NCBI GenBank assembly: GCA_963693085.1
Contig: OY856413.1
Span: forward strand, 471,884,879-471,948,878
DNA length: 64,000 nt
Source of the DNA: Alisma plantago-aquatica
Lineage: Eukaryota; Streptophyta; Magnoliopsida; Alismatales; Alismataceae
Direction of reading: 5' to 3'
Shown here in pieces: positions 1-11,987 of the stretch. A program made the translations under genes and the position numbers. Position 1 is the first letter of the stretch, and each line of letters starts with the position of its first letter. The notes under the pieces were generated by a model. That model made no database searches. It saw only the letters and a program-made list of their open reading frames with translations, and was not told where the DNA came from.

Positions 1-2338
1 AGGAGTTTAAGACTTGGGCTTTGTACATATGAGATGAATCCGTACGGGACATTGAGCAACCAACATAGCACTTGGCCCGTTATGCTTGTTATATACAATC
101 TTCCTCCCTGATTGTGTATGAAAAATAAGTACATTATGTTGTCGTTATTGATATTGGGCCCTAAACAACCTGGAAATGATATCGACGTTTATCTTGAACC
201 TCTAATTGATGAATTAAAGAAACTTTGTGATGAAGGTGTGATGACCTATGATGCTTCACGAAGAGAGACATTTCATTTGCACACTATGTTATTTTGCACT
301 GTTAATGACTTTCCAGCATATGGGAATTTGATTGGTTATAGTGTCAAAGGATCTAAAGTGTGTCCTATATGTGAAGAGAACATTGATTCAATATGACTAA
401 AACATGGAGGAAAGACTGTATATCTTGGTCATCAAAGGTTTCTTCTAAAATTCCATCTGTATCGTAGGTTGTGTAAAGCATTCAATGGACGGAATGAGGA
501 ATAGAGTGCACCTAAACCTATACTGGGGGAGGTTGTTTATGAAAGAATAAAAAACTTTGTCAATGAATTTGGTAAGAGATCACAATGTACCATGGCCACA
601 CGGAGTGGCAAATCTTTATTCAAGAAGAATTCAATATTTTAGGATCTTCCTTATTGGAGTTCTTTGGCAGTCAGGCATTGTATCGATGTCATGCACATTG
701 AGAAAAATTTTTTTGATGGCATCATTGGTACCCTATTGAATATACGAGGTAAGACTAAAGATGGGATAAAATCCACAATGGACCTAAGTGAAATGGGAAT
801 AAGGATAAAATTAATAGAAGTAGCTAGTAGTGATCGGAGAACATACTTACCTCTTGCTTGTTACACGTTGTCTAGAAAGGAGAAGAAAGCTTTCTGTGAT
901 TGCTTGGTAAATGTTAAGATGCCACAGGGTTACTCATCCAACATCTGTAGATTGGTATCAATGAAAGATCTGAAGTTGATAGGTCTTAAATCTCATGATT
1001 GTCACACTCTAATGCAACAAATATTGCCTGTGGCTATTCGATCTATACTGTCGAAGCAGGTAAGGTTTGCAATCACCAGACTTTGTTTCTTCTTCAACAA
1101 TCTGTGCAGTAAAGTTATTGATCCTAAGACTCTAGATAAGTTGCAAAGAGAAGTGGTTGTTACCCTATGTTAGCTTGAGATATATTTTCCTCCTTCGTTC
1201 TTTGATATCATGGTACATCTTGTTATCCACTTGACTAGGGAAGTGAAAATGTTGGGACTAGTTTTCTTGCATTGGATGTATCCTTTTGAACAATACATGA
1301 GCATTTTTAAAGGTGATGTTCAAAACCGTTATTGGCCTGAAGGGAGTATTATTGAGGGTTATGTGGTGAGAGAGGTTATTATTGAGGGTTATGTGGTGAG
1401 AGAGGTTATGGATTTTTGCAATGACTTTCTGAATGGTAATGATGCTCCTGTTAATGACAAGAATATTGAGGAGTATTCTGATAAAGGAATTTTAGGATCA
1501 CAGATGAAAGTAATCAGTTGTGAGTCGTTAGAACAAGCTCACTTGTATATTTTACACAACATCGACGAAGTGAGTGTTTATATCGAGTAACATACCAATT
1601 TCATCAAGAAAAAATATCATCGAGCCAATTCAATGTGGCTTGCTAGAGAGCATAACAAGACATTTATTAAGTGGTTTGAAGATAAAGTCTTACATCAACT
1701 ATCTCAAACACCAAATAATCTTACTAAAAATATCAAATGCCTTGCCTTTAAACCAAAATTGAATGTTATGTCTTATGAAGGGTTTGACCTAAATGGGTTC
1801 TCATATTACATAAAGCATCAAGATGATAAGAGTGTCATCCAAAACAGTGGGGTCACCCTTCAAGCGCCTTCATTGGTTTTTGCAAGTGCAAAGGATAAGA
1901 GTCCATGTGAAGCTAAAATGTCATATTACGGTGTCATTGAAGACATATGGGAGTTTGACTATGTAGATTTCAGAATTCCGCTCTTTAAATGTAATTGGGT
2001 TGATAAAACCAAAGGAGTTATAGTGGATTAATTGGGTTTCACATTAGTGAACTTTGAAAAGATTGGCGAGAAGGGTGAACCATTCATATTGGCATCACAG
2101 TGAAACAAGTATTTTATATCGATGATCCTGCAAATGATAAATGGTCGTTTGTTCTTCATGGTAAAAGATAGTTCATTGAAGATCATATAGATGAAGAAGA
2201 GTACTATGATAAGTATGATGATTCCAGCCTATTCTCAGTTGGGTTGCCAACACCACCAAATATTGAAGCTAATGATGACGTGTATGTGCGCGGAGATCAT
2301 ACTGAAGGAATGTTAATTGATAAAAGATTGCAGTATTA
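1..2338 (+). pseudogene. TNP2-like CACTA transposase, broken
   Basis: Transposase of the CACTA superfamily, which binds and cuts element ends in the nucleus. Pieces read in order: a Transposase_21-type core (112-396, with PGNDIDVYLEPLIDELKKL and NDFPAYGNL), the DVMHIEKNFFDGIIGTLLNI block (664-1173), a DUF4218-like block (1210-1590, with HLTREV, MYPFEQYM and PEGSI.EGYVV), then a DUF4216-like C-terminal block (1633-2031, with FKCNWVDKTKGV). Homologous coding continues in other frames to about 2338. The parts are separated by stops and frame changes (for example after 396, 1173, 1590 and 2031), so no full protein can be made. The N-terminus lies outside the window. Family identity is clear from motif order; domain edges are approximate. 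Confidence 0.9.
1348..1407 (+). repeat. 30-bp in-frame tandem duplication in TNP2
   Basis: Two perfect copies of a 30-bp unit (1348-1377 and 1378-1407) encode IIEGYVVREV twice. The motif occurs once in other TNP2 proteins as I know them, so this is a local duplication that kept the frame. Confidence 0.9.
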
Positions 2339-2460
2339 GAGGCATGCATGTTTATATATTTTTATATATTTTGTTTTTCTGAATGTGAACTTTACAATGT
2401 TTAACTATCTTCTAGTTATGTTAAATGCTAAATGTTTGATTTTTTAATGACACTTTCAGA

Positions 2461-5400
2461 TGGATGAGCATGAGTATGATGATCGTGATGATAATTACTG
2501 TAAGGGTGAAGATATCAATGCACTGCCTCACAATATAAGTTTTAAAAATATATCCAATATTTCTATCTATATTTCCATTTATATATTAAATTTTAGGTGA
2601 ACCTATATCCTATATTTGATCATGTAGGAAATCCAGTTGGAGTGAACTGCAACTTGTTTATTTCATATCTTGGGGTTCTTACTCATAGCCAGTGTAGTCT
2701 TAATGTACAATATTGGCATAAAGTTCCTAAGGGGAAGAAAGATGTAGTATGGAAGAACTATGCGTGAGTTATTATTATTTGCAATTCTATTTTGAAGATT
2801 ACTAATTTTTAGGATACTAGTTAAATATATGAAATTTTGCAGAGTATATTTGAACTGGATGAAAACATGCATCATAAATATGTGATGCAGTGTTGTGGGA
2901 GGGTCCTAAGGAACTATAGGACAAATTTCACCCGAGATTACATACGAGATGCTGAAAAGAGGAAGAAGTCAGCCATTGAGCAATGGAACTACCTGGACCT
3001 CAATGTCTGGGAGGAGTTTGTTGCCAAAAGAAAAATTGATGAATTCAAGGTATTAAGCACCACTCCCAATTTAATTAATATACATTCTTATGTATTCACC
3101 TATTCAAGATTAACCTTTAGTGTTACTAACCAAATCAATGTACTCACTAACAAGGCTATCAGCGATGCTCAAAGAGCAAGGCATGCACTGAATGTGAATG
3201 ACCACACGATGGGTCCAAAAGGCTATGCAGGCATTCGCCAAAGACTATAGGTTGAGTCTACTACTGAGTCTACTTCTACTCAGGAGACTGTGGAGTCCTC
3301 AAATATTTCTCCCGCATCTCTGCCTCGCCATGTTGTGTGGATAGTTGGGAGGCAAAATAAGAAAGGAGATATAACCAAGCCCGCAACTGCTAAGGTGGTT
3401 GCAAAAATGGTAAAATTCAACTCTTAGAGCAATCGATATGGATTATTATTATGTTTACTTACCAATTTCTATTGATGGTGATTAGCGGGAGCTTCATAAG
3501 CAGAGGAAGCAAGGAAAATTCATCCATGAGGGCATAAGGGATGAATTGACAGTTGCTCTTGGTAACCCAGAGCATCTTGGACGTGTTAGGGGTGTAGGCG
3601 CTGGTGTGGGCATAAAATCATTCTTTAGGCAATCACAACACAGACATGTCCCAAAAGCGAGATTATCAAATGTTGAGGTAACATATTTTTTAGAATGTTA
3701 TTGAGAAATAGAATTCAATAATCAAAAGCTAGCATTTTTTTGTCCATGTATAGGTAGATGAGTTAATTAATAGGAGATTCAAGGAAGCACTTGATAAGAG
3801 ACTACATGAAGTAATTAGCAAGTGGCAGACATCTCAGACTACCACTCAGACAGTACTTGTGGTGTGTCACTCTTCTCCTACTGTAGAGGTTGGGAGTAAT
3901 CCTATAGACCCACCACCTAGCATGTCTGCTGTAAGTATTTTTATGACATAGTAGCTAGTCTTTTCAAGATGATATGTTTATGTAAATATGTATATAACAT
4001 TCTTTACGTAAATTTGTAGGGGTTGAAGTCATGTCGTCTAAAAAGCAAAGAATTTATCGTTGCAGAGGCTGAGGCTTACCCACCCCTTCCAGGGGACACA
4101 TTTCGTGGCACTCCAGTACCAGATGGTGTGGTTTGTGTGAGCCTGATACATGTACTCCCCAATTGGAGGGATCATCCATTGCCATATGCCCACCCAAATT
4201 CTGAAACGCTTGATGAAGCAGAAGGTAGAGTGATATTGTCGCCCAAAATGGATGTCGTCTATACTGATATTGTATGGTAAATTTACATTACGTTAATTTG
4301 TTAGTGTGTATATATGAGTCAATTGATCTGAAATTATATATATAGGTCAAAAGGAAGAAACTCGCTACATCTTGACCTCCACCTCCTCCTCCTAAAGTAC
4401 CTAGTTGGCTTCCAAGGGACCTATACACCTTGTTAGGTCCTAATTGTAAGGGTATGGCAGTATGGATAGGCGAACATAACCCAAATTGTCCTATAAATGT
4501 TTCTATTCTGGTGGATGTTGTAGGTGAATCATACGATAACAATCTATTTATATAAGATATTTTGGAGTTGTTTCGTTATGATTGGCTGAATACATCTATG
4601 ATATAGCTATGGATATGGTGAGATCTTGTTTATATATCCATATACCTTGTCTTATATATGGTGATATGGTTTCTTATATATTAATGCATACGTAGTATAT
4701 GTTTTGCAGCCACTTGCACACGATCTGTAAATATTTTGCATTTTTCCATGTGAGATTTCTGATTCCATCTTTGATCAGTCGTGTAGATAATGATCCTTCA
4801 TTAGTTATCTGATATTGCTCTGTCACTTTTAAATATTTTGGTAAAAAAAAGAAGACGGTGATAGTAGCTCCATTCAATGTTGAGTAAGTTTACTTTGCTT
4901 ATAATTTGGACTTTAGATAATTACATTTTATTGTGGATTTTGAGTTATATATTTTTAACTTTCTTATCTCTAGTGGTAAGCATTGGGAGTTACTGGTTAT
5001 TGTCCCTAAGACGTTCACTGTTTATTATCTAGATCCTGCGGGGAAGGAATTAGACACATTATATGGACACCCAATGAAAAGGCCATTATTCACGTGAGAA
5101 ATCTTTCATATTATTATATCCATTAACATCTATTATTACATTACTATTTAATAATTCAATTTAATTTGTTACATTAACATGTAGAGCTTTAAAAGAGTTC
5201 AAAAAAGATAGAGGAAACATCTCCAAGACAAAGAAATAGTTACTTTGGGAGAATGTAAAAGTAATTTCCCGACTCCAATGTATATATTATTTATGTGAAC
5301 AATGCTTGTTTGTATTTGTGAACATTTTGTATGTTTCAATTTATAGTGTGCTACACAAGACAACGGTTGGGCATGTACATACGATGTGATGCCATATATG

Positions 5401-5716
5401 GACCTAATTATCAAATATGCTACAATATAAATCGATAACATACAACAAGTATTATATATCATCTCATTAGATAATATGAAATATATCAATCTTATTATAT
5501 ATTATTAATTATATATATATGTCATTCTCCTTACAGGTGTTTAAAACTGACTTGACTATAGGTGAAAAGTTATTAGATGTACATACTCCCTATACGATGG
5601 AAGAATTAGATGATGTAAGAGAACAATGGGCAAAAGCATTACAAGTTGTGGGAATTTTTGATTATGATTGGAATACTGATGGTGATAATGACGATGATGA
5701 TAATAATAAAGAATGA
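2461..5716 (+). pseudogene. CACTA second gene: Transposase_24-like protein with Ulp1-like C-terminal domain, multi-exon
   Basis: Coding blocks are separated by short AT-rich introns with good GT/AG borders. Exons recognisable by family resemblance: about 2629-2762, 2843-3049, 3155-3410, 3485-3678, 3754-3930, 4020-4277, and after 4346. The first blocks resemble the Transposase_24 type (ELDENMHHKYVMQCCGRVLR; QRARHALN). The end resembles a C48/Ulp1 cysteine protease: GKHWELLVIV (His) near 4980, YLDPAGKELD (Asp) near 5030, QDNGWAC (Gln and Cys) near 5358, and a tail YTMEELDDVREQWAKAL at 5590-5716. The His-Asp-Gln-Cys set is still readable. Stops occur in several blocks (after 3250, and within 4346-4560 and 5200-5510), so the copy looks dead or mis-modelled. 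The start is uncertain. Confidence 0.7.
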
Positions 5717-5740
5717 TATTTCTAAACTTTATTCTCATAA

Positions 5741-6150
5741 TTATTTTTGTATTTTATGACATGTGAAACTTTGATAGACACACTTATATATACATGTCTG
5801 AATGAATTTTTTTGAATTGTCATATGTGTGAATGTGAAGATGAATACATGAATATTTCTACATGTGTTTGAATGTGAAAAGAGATGAAATGAATGGAATT
5901 ATAGGTTGCTAAATGTGTGTGAAAATGGAGGAATATTGAAATGGAACTACCGGTTTCTACATGTGTGTGATGAAAAATAATATGAATTAAATGTGCTTAT
6001 ACATGTGTGTGAATCATATGATCATAAATTGTTGTCCATCCTTGTTAATTTTGCAAGTTTGTAGCCTGTTGTTGGCTGAAATCAATGGATGTTGTAAAAC
6101 TGTAGTTCAGAACTGAACTGTAGGTTCTGCATCTTGCTGACCAGCCGGAC
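5741..6150. other. Non-coding CACTA 3' spacer
   Basis: AT-rich sequence between the Ulp1-like exon and the subterminal repeats. It holds loosely repeated TGTGTGAATGTGAA-type words (about 5825-6015) but no credible gene. Confidence 0.6.
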
Positions 6151-6159
6151 AACAGGCCT

Positions 6160-6648
6160 ATAAGCTTATAACAAGAAAAAAATCAAAACATAGGCGTCGG
6201 TTAAAAAAAGAAACAGACAACAAAATGTAACTCGTCAGTTATTAATAGAAAACCTACATCTTTATCCCTTCCTGGGACCAATTTTTTAAATTTGGTAAGG
6301 GATATGGCGTCAGTTATTAATAGAAAATTGATATTTTTATCCCTTCTTGGAGCCAATTTTTTATTCGGGAAGGGATATGGCATCAGTTTCGTTTGATAAC
6401 TGACGCCTGTGGGCCAAGTTTTTTTATTTGGGCTAGGATGTGGCGTCAGTTTTCACTTGATAACCGACGCCTATGGTCCCCTTACTGGTGCATTTTTTTG
6501 GTTTGCAATCGGTGGACGAATTTGTGTCGTCGGTTATGAAATTGACGCTGAAGGCGTCTTCTTTTAGCGGCACCCACTTGGGTGTCGCTTGAAAACTGAC
6601 GCCAAAAGGCTTATTTAACCGACACTAAAGGTCATTTTTGTCCTAGTG
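6160..6648. repeat. CACTA 3' subterminal repeats and terminal inverted repeat
   Basis: At least ten copies, in both orientations, of a GGCGTCAGTT / AACTGACGCC word (for example near 6193, 6305, 6381, 6396, 6440, 6461, 6523, 6549, 6594 and 6617). Such subterminal arrays are the known binding sites of TNPA-like proteins in En/Spm elements. The terminus at 6636-6648 reads, on minus, CACTAGGACAAAA. Confidence 0.88.
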
Positions 6649-6778
6649 AGTGTACCTCTACATGTAAAATTATGTAAAGCTTTATGCACATGTGTACTTC
6701 CTTGTGTACTATTGTATAGTTTTGTAGACATGTGTACATCCATGTGTATTGTTGTGTACATTTTATAAACATGTGTAC
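6649..6778. repeat. 42-bp minisatellite array, left fragment
   Basis: About three degenerate units of the same 42-bp repeat that fills 31321-33001 (words CACATGTGTACTTCC and TGTGTACTATTGTGTA). The array is cut at 6778 by LTR element A. The last five bases, TGTAC, are repeated at 31321-31325 as A's target duplication, so the two array parts were once continuous. Confidence 0.88.
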
Positions 6779-7885
6779 TATTGGTATGCATGCCTAGAGA
6801 GGCAATCATATGATGATTGCAATGTGCCATTAAATACCTGATTCGATAATAGTAAAGGTAATTTTGTCCACAATATTTATCTCAACATGAGATGATGATA
6901 CAGACATAGTAGATGTCTAAAGAATGATGCTACTCAATTATGTATGTCTTCAAGTGTGTGACTTGAATAATGTGATCTTACAAATCATAAGAGTATATAC
7001 ATTTGTGTTATGTCCCTAGTTAGATATTATTGTAGAAGCAAAATAGACAACATTAATACAAAAGACTAGAGTGTGTGTTGACTGATGATAGAGTCTCATT
7101 AGTCATAATATGTGATATCAAGTCAAGCACACAAGTACATATTAGAGAACAGTGTATTAGACATAGTCACCATGAGAGTGATACATGGAGACCATGGAAT
7201 GGTAGTCAGAAAAATCTCTCATAGTGATAATGGTGATTATGGTTCTTAGACTTAAAGTCACTACATTCATCACATGTCATTCATGTACTTTGACATCATC
7301 CAACGTGATCTTTAATAAGGGTTGTCATAATGGTGATGATTGGGTGCACTGTGAAACATGGGGATAGAGTGTGAATGATGTAGATGGGATTTGTCCCTCC
7401 TACAGGAGGTTACTATCCAATGCCTCTTGATAAGAGAGACCGAGAAATGTACGGCCATACTCATTTGACTCAATATGTGATATGTGAGCTCACGTGCATC
7501 TCATATAGTCTACTCTAGTTCAAGGAACATGGATTGAATGTTCAAAAGGATGATGATTCCATGCCTTGAGTTCAATCCAGATATCAGAGATAAAGGAACA
7601 ATATGGTCATAGTAACACGAATCACGGATTGTAGACTAAAGTTGTTCTCCAACCTTTCAAATTACTTAGGTAGAAATGATGTGTTGCTAGATACCACTCA
7701 GTGCTTGTGATGTCATAATTGGTTATGGACATTCATTTCCAGTGTAATTGTGAATCTATATGCTCACACACATAGGAAATACTTAGATTAAAGGAGTATA
7801 TTCATGAATGATGTTTAGATTGATTACTAAAAGGTGTTTAGGTATTCAATTAAACAAATGAGGTTCAAAATTGAACTGACTGGAC

Positions 7886-8192
7886 TCTGAACCAACCGGT
7901 TCAAGTGTTGAACCAATTGGTTGGAGTGTCAAGTCAATTGGAATCAACATTTGTTGATCAATGGATGAACCAGGGTGTGAGACAGATCGTTCACATGTCC
8001 CATCCGACCGGTTCATGGGATGAACCGCCCAGTTCAATGGTAAATTCGATTGGACCAATGATTGATGTTGACATCATGTTGTCCATTAACCGTACATTGA
8101 GTACCAATGTGATTTAGAATTGAAAACTGCATGAACTGACTGGTTTGTGGCATGAATCAACCGGTTGGGTATGCATACCGACCGGTTCACCC
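7886..8192. promoter_or_regulatory. Palindromic AACCGGTT-type cluster in LTR-A
   Basis: Repeated GAACC(A/G)ACCGGTTCA-like words and variants (about 7893, 7909, 8003, 8138, 8158, 8180) in both orientations. The cluster lies 80-380 bp upstream of the LTR TATA box. The homologous cluster occurs at 30390-30690 in the other LTR. Confidence 0.65.
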
Positions 8193-8269
8193 TATGTAGT
8201 TCTAGAAAAATCATGAATTTAACCCTTTCGACACTCGCATAGATAGGGAACCCTGACCCTTACCTCTCC

Positions 8270-8277
8270 TATATATA
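8270..8277 (+). promoter_or_regulatory. TATA box of LTR-A
   Basis: TATATATA in CTCCTATATATAGAGG, placed downstream of the palindrome cluster and about 540 bp before the LTR end, as expected at a U3/R border. Confidence 0.6.
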
Positions 8278-8816
8278 GAGGGGTACTAGGGTTTCTCAAA
8301 ACACAATAGTTTCTCAGACAATTTTTGCCCTCTGTTGTTGTGGTGACTAATAGAGAGCCATAGCAAGTCCTAACCAATAAAGGGAGGGATTGAAAAGGAG
8401 AGGCAATTTTGGGAGAGTGTATCAACTCTAGCAGGTGGAATTTGAAAGTGACAACTCCTTCTTGTTGGCTCTGGTAGCACAACGTGGAGTTCTCGCTGGT
8501 TCACTTGGACTTCTCTAGAGGCGGGAGACTTTTGTTGTTAGGGCAACTCTGTCAACTGTCGTTTGTGATGACTTGACCAAGAGGCCAATGGGGATGACTG
8601 TTCTAGTGTTGTTGTTGAAGAAGGAGCGAGCTACTGTCTCATGAAGAAGCACAATGCTACTGTAAGGGTAACGCCGTTGGATTTGCTCCACGACCAGATA
8701 TAACCTTACAACCTTTTCTATCGAGATGCATTGTTATTAGCATGATCTTTCTGTCCAGTGGAATCAGACTTAAATTTGTTTCTGCTGCCTTATTTATCGT
8801 CCTGATATCCCTATAA

Positions 8817-8831
8817 TGGTATCAGATTCAC
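8817..8831 (+). other. Primer binding site of element A (tRNA-Met)
   Basis: TGGTATCAGA starts one base after the LTR end. It matches the usual plant initiator tRNA-Met primer site, degenerate after the tenth base. Confidence 0.75.
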
Positions 8832-10330
8832 ATCAATTTACGATATATCTAGAATTTAAATTGATATGATCGTATTTATTTTTATTGCATAATATGAGAA
8901 TATTAAATTGGTTAATGTGCATATCCTATTAAATTCCACATATGATTCTACAAATATATATATATGCATATGAATGATATATATGCAATTCACACGTGTC
9001 CCCCTAAAAGTTGGGTTTGATGGTGGATGTGAAGCATGGTTATGGCCAATAACCATAAATCTATGTATTTATGATTGTGGTTGTTTATTCCTATTTTTAT
9101 CTCGGTTACATACCAAGACTCTCTCTCCTATCCAAATATAAATTAATGTTCATCTTCCTATTTCCTCTCCAATGTAACTCAAGGTGTTCCCTTTCACAAT
9201 GTAATATGAAATCGAATAGTTTTAATTTATGTTTCATCATGAACAGAAGTTTTGCACCATACGAACTAATTGACTTGTGAGGTGAATCAATCGACTGGAA
9301 GACCGAGGAAGACAGACGATAGGAGGATGAACTAATTAACTAGTGGCCCAACTGATCGGGTGGAGGAGTCCAGACGTCACTTGAACCTAAAGACCAAGCG
9401 ACCATTTCAAGAGCTCAATCGAGTGACTAGGAGGTGAGCTGACTGGTTCAAGAGTTGAACTGATCAACCCACATTGGTTCGAGCATAGATCTTCATCAAC
9501 AATAGGTTGCATATAATGTCGACCCTAGGTGGAAATAATTCCTTGTAGCTCCAAGAAATTACAAATAGAATAGCCATAATCATCGCTTGTGTGTTTTAGT
9601 TATTTTTGTTCTCATTTGTGGTTATAGCATGTATATGGTACATACTATAAAATATTTGGTTATTGGATATGTATTTTCAATTATATATAGAATGCCTCAA
9701 TATAATATTAAGTCTTAGATGCTTTTCATAAGCAACACACATGAAAAGCTTGATCGACTAAGCATGGGCACCCCAAGGGTGGTACATTGTCGATCTTGTG
9801 GAAGAGTGATGGTAATAATGTGGTCTTGTCGATCGGGGTGCATTATTGCTATGTTGGCTTTTGGTTCAGGTTTAATTGTGTGTCCTTAATGATATTAAGC
9901 ACCAGCGACATGCAGATGACTATGGCAAAGAGTTTTGCATAAAATCTATCCAAGAATTACATATGATGCAATTGGCAAATGTTGCATACCTTAATAATTG
10001 ACTATGGACAGTGTCCTTGGTCGAATAATAGTTGAATTGTTTTGGATCTTGGCTCACTAGAAGATTTTACACTACAATTTTTCAAATTGATACATGATGG
10101 TTATAAATTTGAACAAAATAGTGGGAGAGATAGTTCATTAAAGACCTAATTAATATTGTTATCTTATTAAATCTAAAAAATAAAAAATGTAATGAAAAGT
10201 TGGAATATTTATTTATAGAATCTAATGTCAAACAAAAAAATGTTCTTATTGCAATCAGTCCTTGAAAAGGACAAAACTAAATAGGACTAACTTCCACAGC
10301 TTGTTTAGGATTTTGAGCAACATTCTGATA
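8832..10330. other. Element A 5' leader, non-coding
   Basis: About 1.5 kb with no credible gene. The stretch 9270-9480 holds degenerate words of the LTR-A palindrome type (GACTGGTTCAAGAGTTGAAC). Confidence 0.5.
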
Positions 10331-10332
10331 AA

Positions 10333-10970
10333 TGAGAGAAAGCTCTATTTCCTTGAAAGACCAGAGCCAGAGAACCCGCTCCAAATGTGCCAAAGATGAA
10401 ATGGATGTGCACTGGAAGCGTGCCAATGATGCCAAAGACATTTGAGTACCTTATGCCATGTTGTATGAACTATGAGTTGCACGAGAAATATGAAAACATG
10501 GACATTCTCGAGATAGTAACACATCTTAAGAATCATGTAAAGGAAGAAAGCTATAATGTCTTCAAAGCGTTGTTTGAGTGAATTAACAGTGGGAGATCTA
10601 GTAGAGACCCATATGCTAAATATGATTGGGCATGTTGATAGACTGGGATTTATTTTAGGTTAAGAGTTGGACACGGATATGATTTGATAAATCATTGTAT
10701 GAATCATATAGCCAGTTTATCAAGTGTTACTACTTGAGTAACTTCCCTAAACGACTATCTGAACTACTTGGCATGTTGATGCCAAAAGCACAAATGAATA
10801 AGGACAAATCCGTGACGGTGATCAACGGAAGTGATTCCAAGGGTGAAGGCAAGGCCAAGAAGTCGTCTGAGGCTAAGCTAAAGTCCAAGTCTTCTATGCT
10901 TAAGTTATAGAGAAGGGTAAGTGCAAAGGAATTTGTCCTTTTCACTTATAGGAATAGAGGAAGAAGGAAG
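10333..10970 (+). pseudogene. Element A gag remnant (copia, UBN2-type)
   Basis: Reading across frames gives the order of a plant Ty1/copia gag: an LYFLERPEPENP block, then HEKYENMDILEIVTHLK (10471-10530) and VKEESYNVFKALFE, then ETHMLNMIGHVDRLGF (about 10595-10650), then LPKRLSELLGMLM (10744-10782), then a lysine-rich tail. Gag would form the element's capsid. Several stops and frame changes break it, and no zinc knuckle is seen. Family assignment rests on motif order. Confidence 0.7.
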
Positions 10971-11089
10971 AGATAGAGATCTCTACTTCAGGACCCAATA
11001 ATAAATCAATTAGAACTGTAAGGAGCAACAGTTGTTGCTACTAAAGTTCAAATCTGTCATTCATGGGCATAAATTAGAATTTTTGAATT

Positions 11090-11985
11090 GTTATTATGCA
11101 CTTGCCATTAATAAAAACATCATGTATCTTGTATGGACAAGAATAAATTGATATTTCATTTTAAAATATGAGATCTTATATGGAAATGTCATATGTCTTA
11201 TAAATTATACTTGTTGGTTGTAGAGGCAAATGTGTATGACATATATATTGAATGACTTGATGACTTAGACAATGAATACCTATAGCATTGTCATCTAGAG
11301 TGCATAAATGAGAAATGCATTTCTAGAATGCATAAGATGGTTATCTAGACTCTTTTGGTTATTGAAGAAATAGAGACATGCATATCTTATTTGTTGTGCA
11401 CTATGAAAAAAGCATCTTCACTAGATTTAGTGGGAGAGAGATTGTTATAATAGGGCTCATACATATTGATGTATATAGGTCTATTAGAATAAATGCTAAA
11501 GGTAGGTGCAAGTACGTTATTATATATTTACTGATGTTATCAATAGATATGAAAATTTGAATTTAATGAAATACAAGTATGAACCTCTTGAAGTGTTCAA
11601 GGAGATTGTAAATGAAGTGTGTAACTAACTTGGTAAAAGTATTAAGATACTTTGATGTGATGAATGTTGAAATATTTTAGACCAAGAGTTTGAAAACCTT
11701 CAAGAGAGATCATGATAATGTATCATGTTGAACTCCACCTAAAACACAATGATAGTGTATCATGAAAGTGTATTAGAAAGTAGGAATCACACCTTGTTAA
11801 GTCATGGTGCAAGTACCAACCAAATCTAGCTAATATTCTAATTTCCTTTTGGGGACATGCTTAGCACTAGTATGTATAAAATGGTTCAAAATACACCATA
11901 AGAAATATGGCATGGGAGGTGTCCCGATATGTCTTTTATAGTGATTAGGGATGAATGCTTATATTGGAAAATAACTTCTTGAAAA
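11090..11985 (+). pseudogene. Element A protease-integrase region remnant (copia)
   Basis: Decayed coding with copia integrase signatures in order: a GLIHIDVYRSIRINAKGRCKY block (11447-11520, compare the usual D(L)IHTDVCGP), then an EFENLQE-like block near 11685, then an ESRNHTLLSHG-like block near 11770 and IWHGRCP near 11905. Stops lie throughout. The reading ends exactly at 11987, where gypsy element B begins, so the integrase C-terminus, RT and RNase H are absent here and were not found on the far side of B. Confidence 0.7.
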
Positions 11986-11987
11986 GT

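Larger units (their letters stand above)
1..6648 (+). mobile_element. CACTA (En/Spm) DNA transposon, 3' part
   Basis: A TNP2-type transposase, then a second multi-exon gene with a Ulp1-like end, then about 490 bp of subterminal repeats ending in a terminal motif which on the minus strand begins CACTAGGACAAAAATGACC. This order is standard for plant CACTA elements. The 5' end lies left of the window, so the upstream target duplication cannot be checked; the 3 bases after the end are AGT. The element sits at the left edge of a 42-bp minisatellite (6649-6778), which looks like its insertion site. The transposase is broken, so this copy is not autonomous. Confidence 0.9.
6779..8815 (+). repeat. 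LTR-A, 5' copy (2037 bp)
   Basis: The end is set by the primer site at 8817, the start by the TGTAC target duplication. The part from about 7466 to 8815 matches 29972-31320 base for base with moderate divergence. It starts TATTGG (probably TGTTGG originally) and ends CCCTATA (CCCTACA in the other copy). It holds a palindrome cluster and a TATA box, described separately. Confidence 0.8.
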
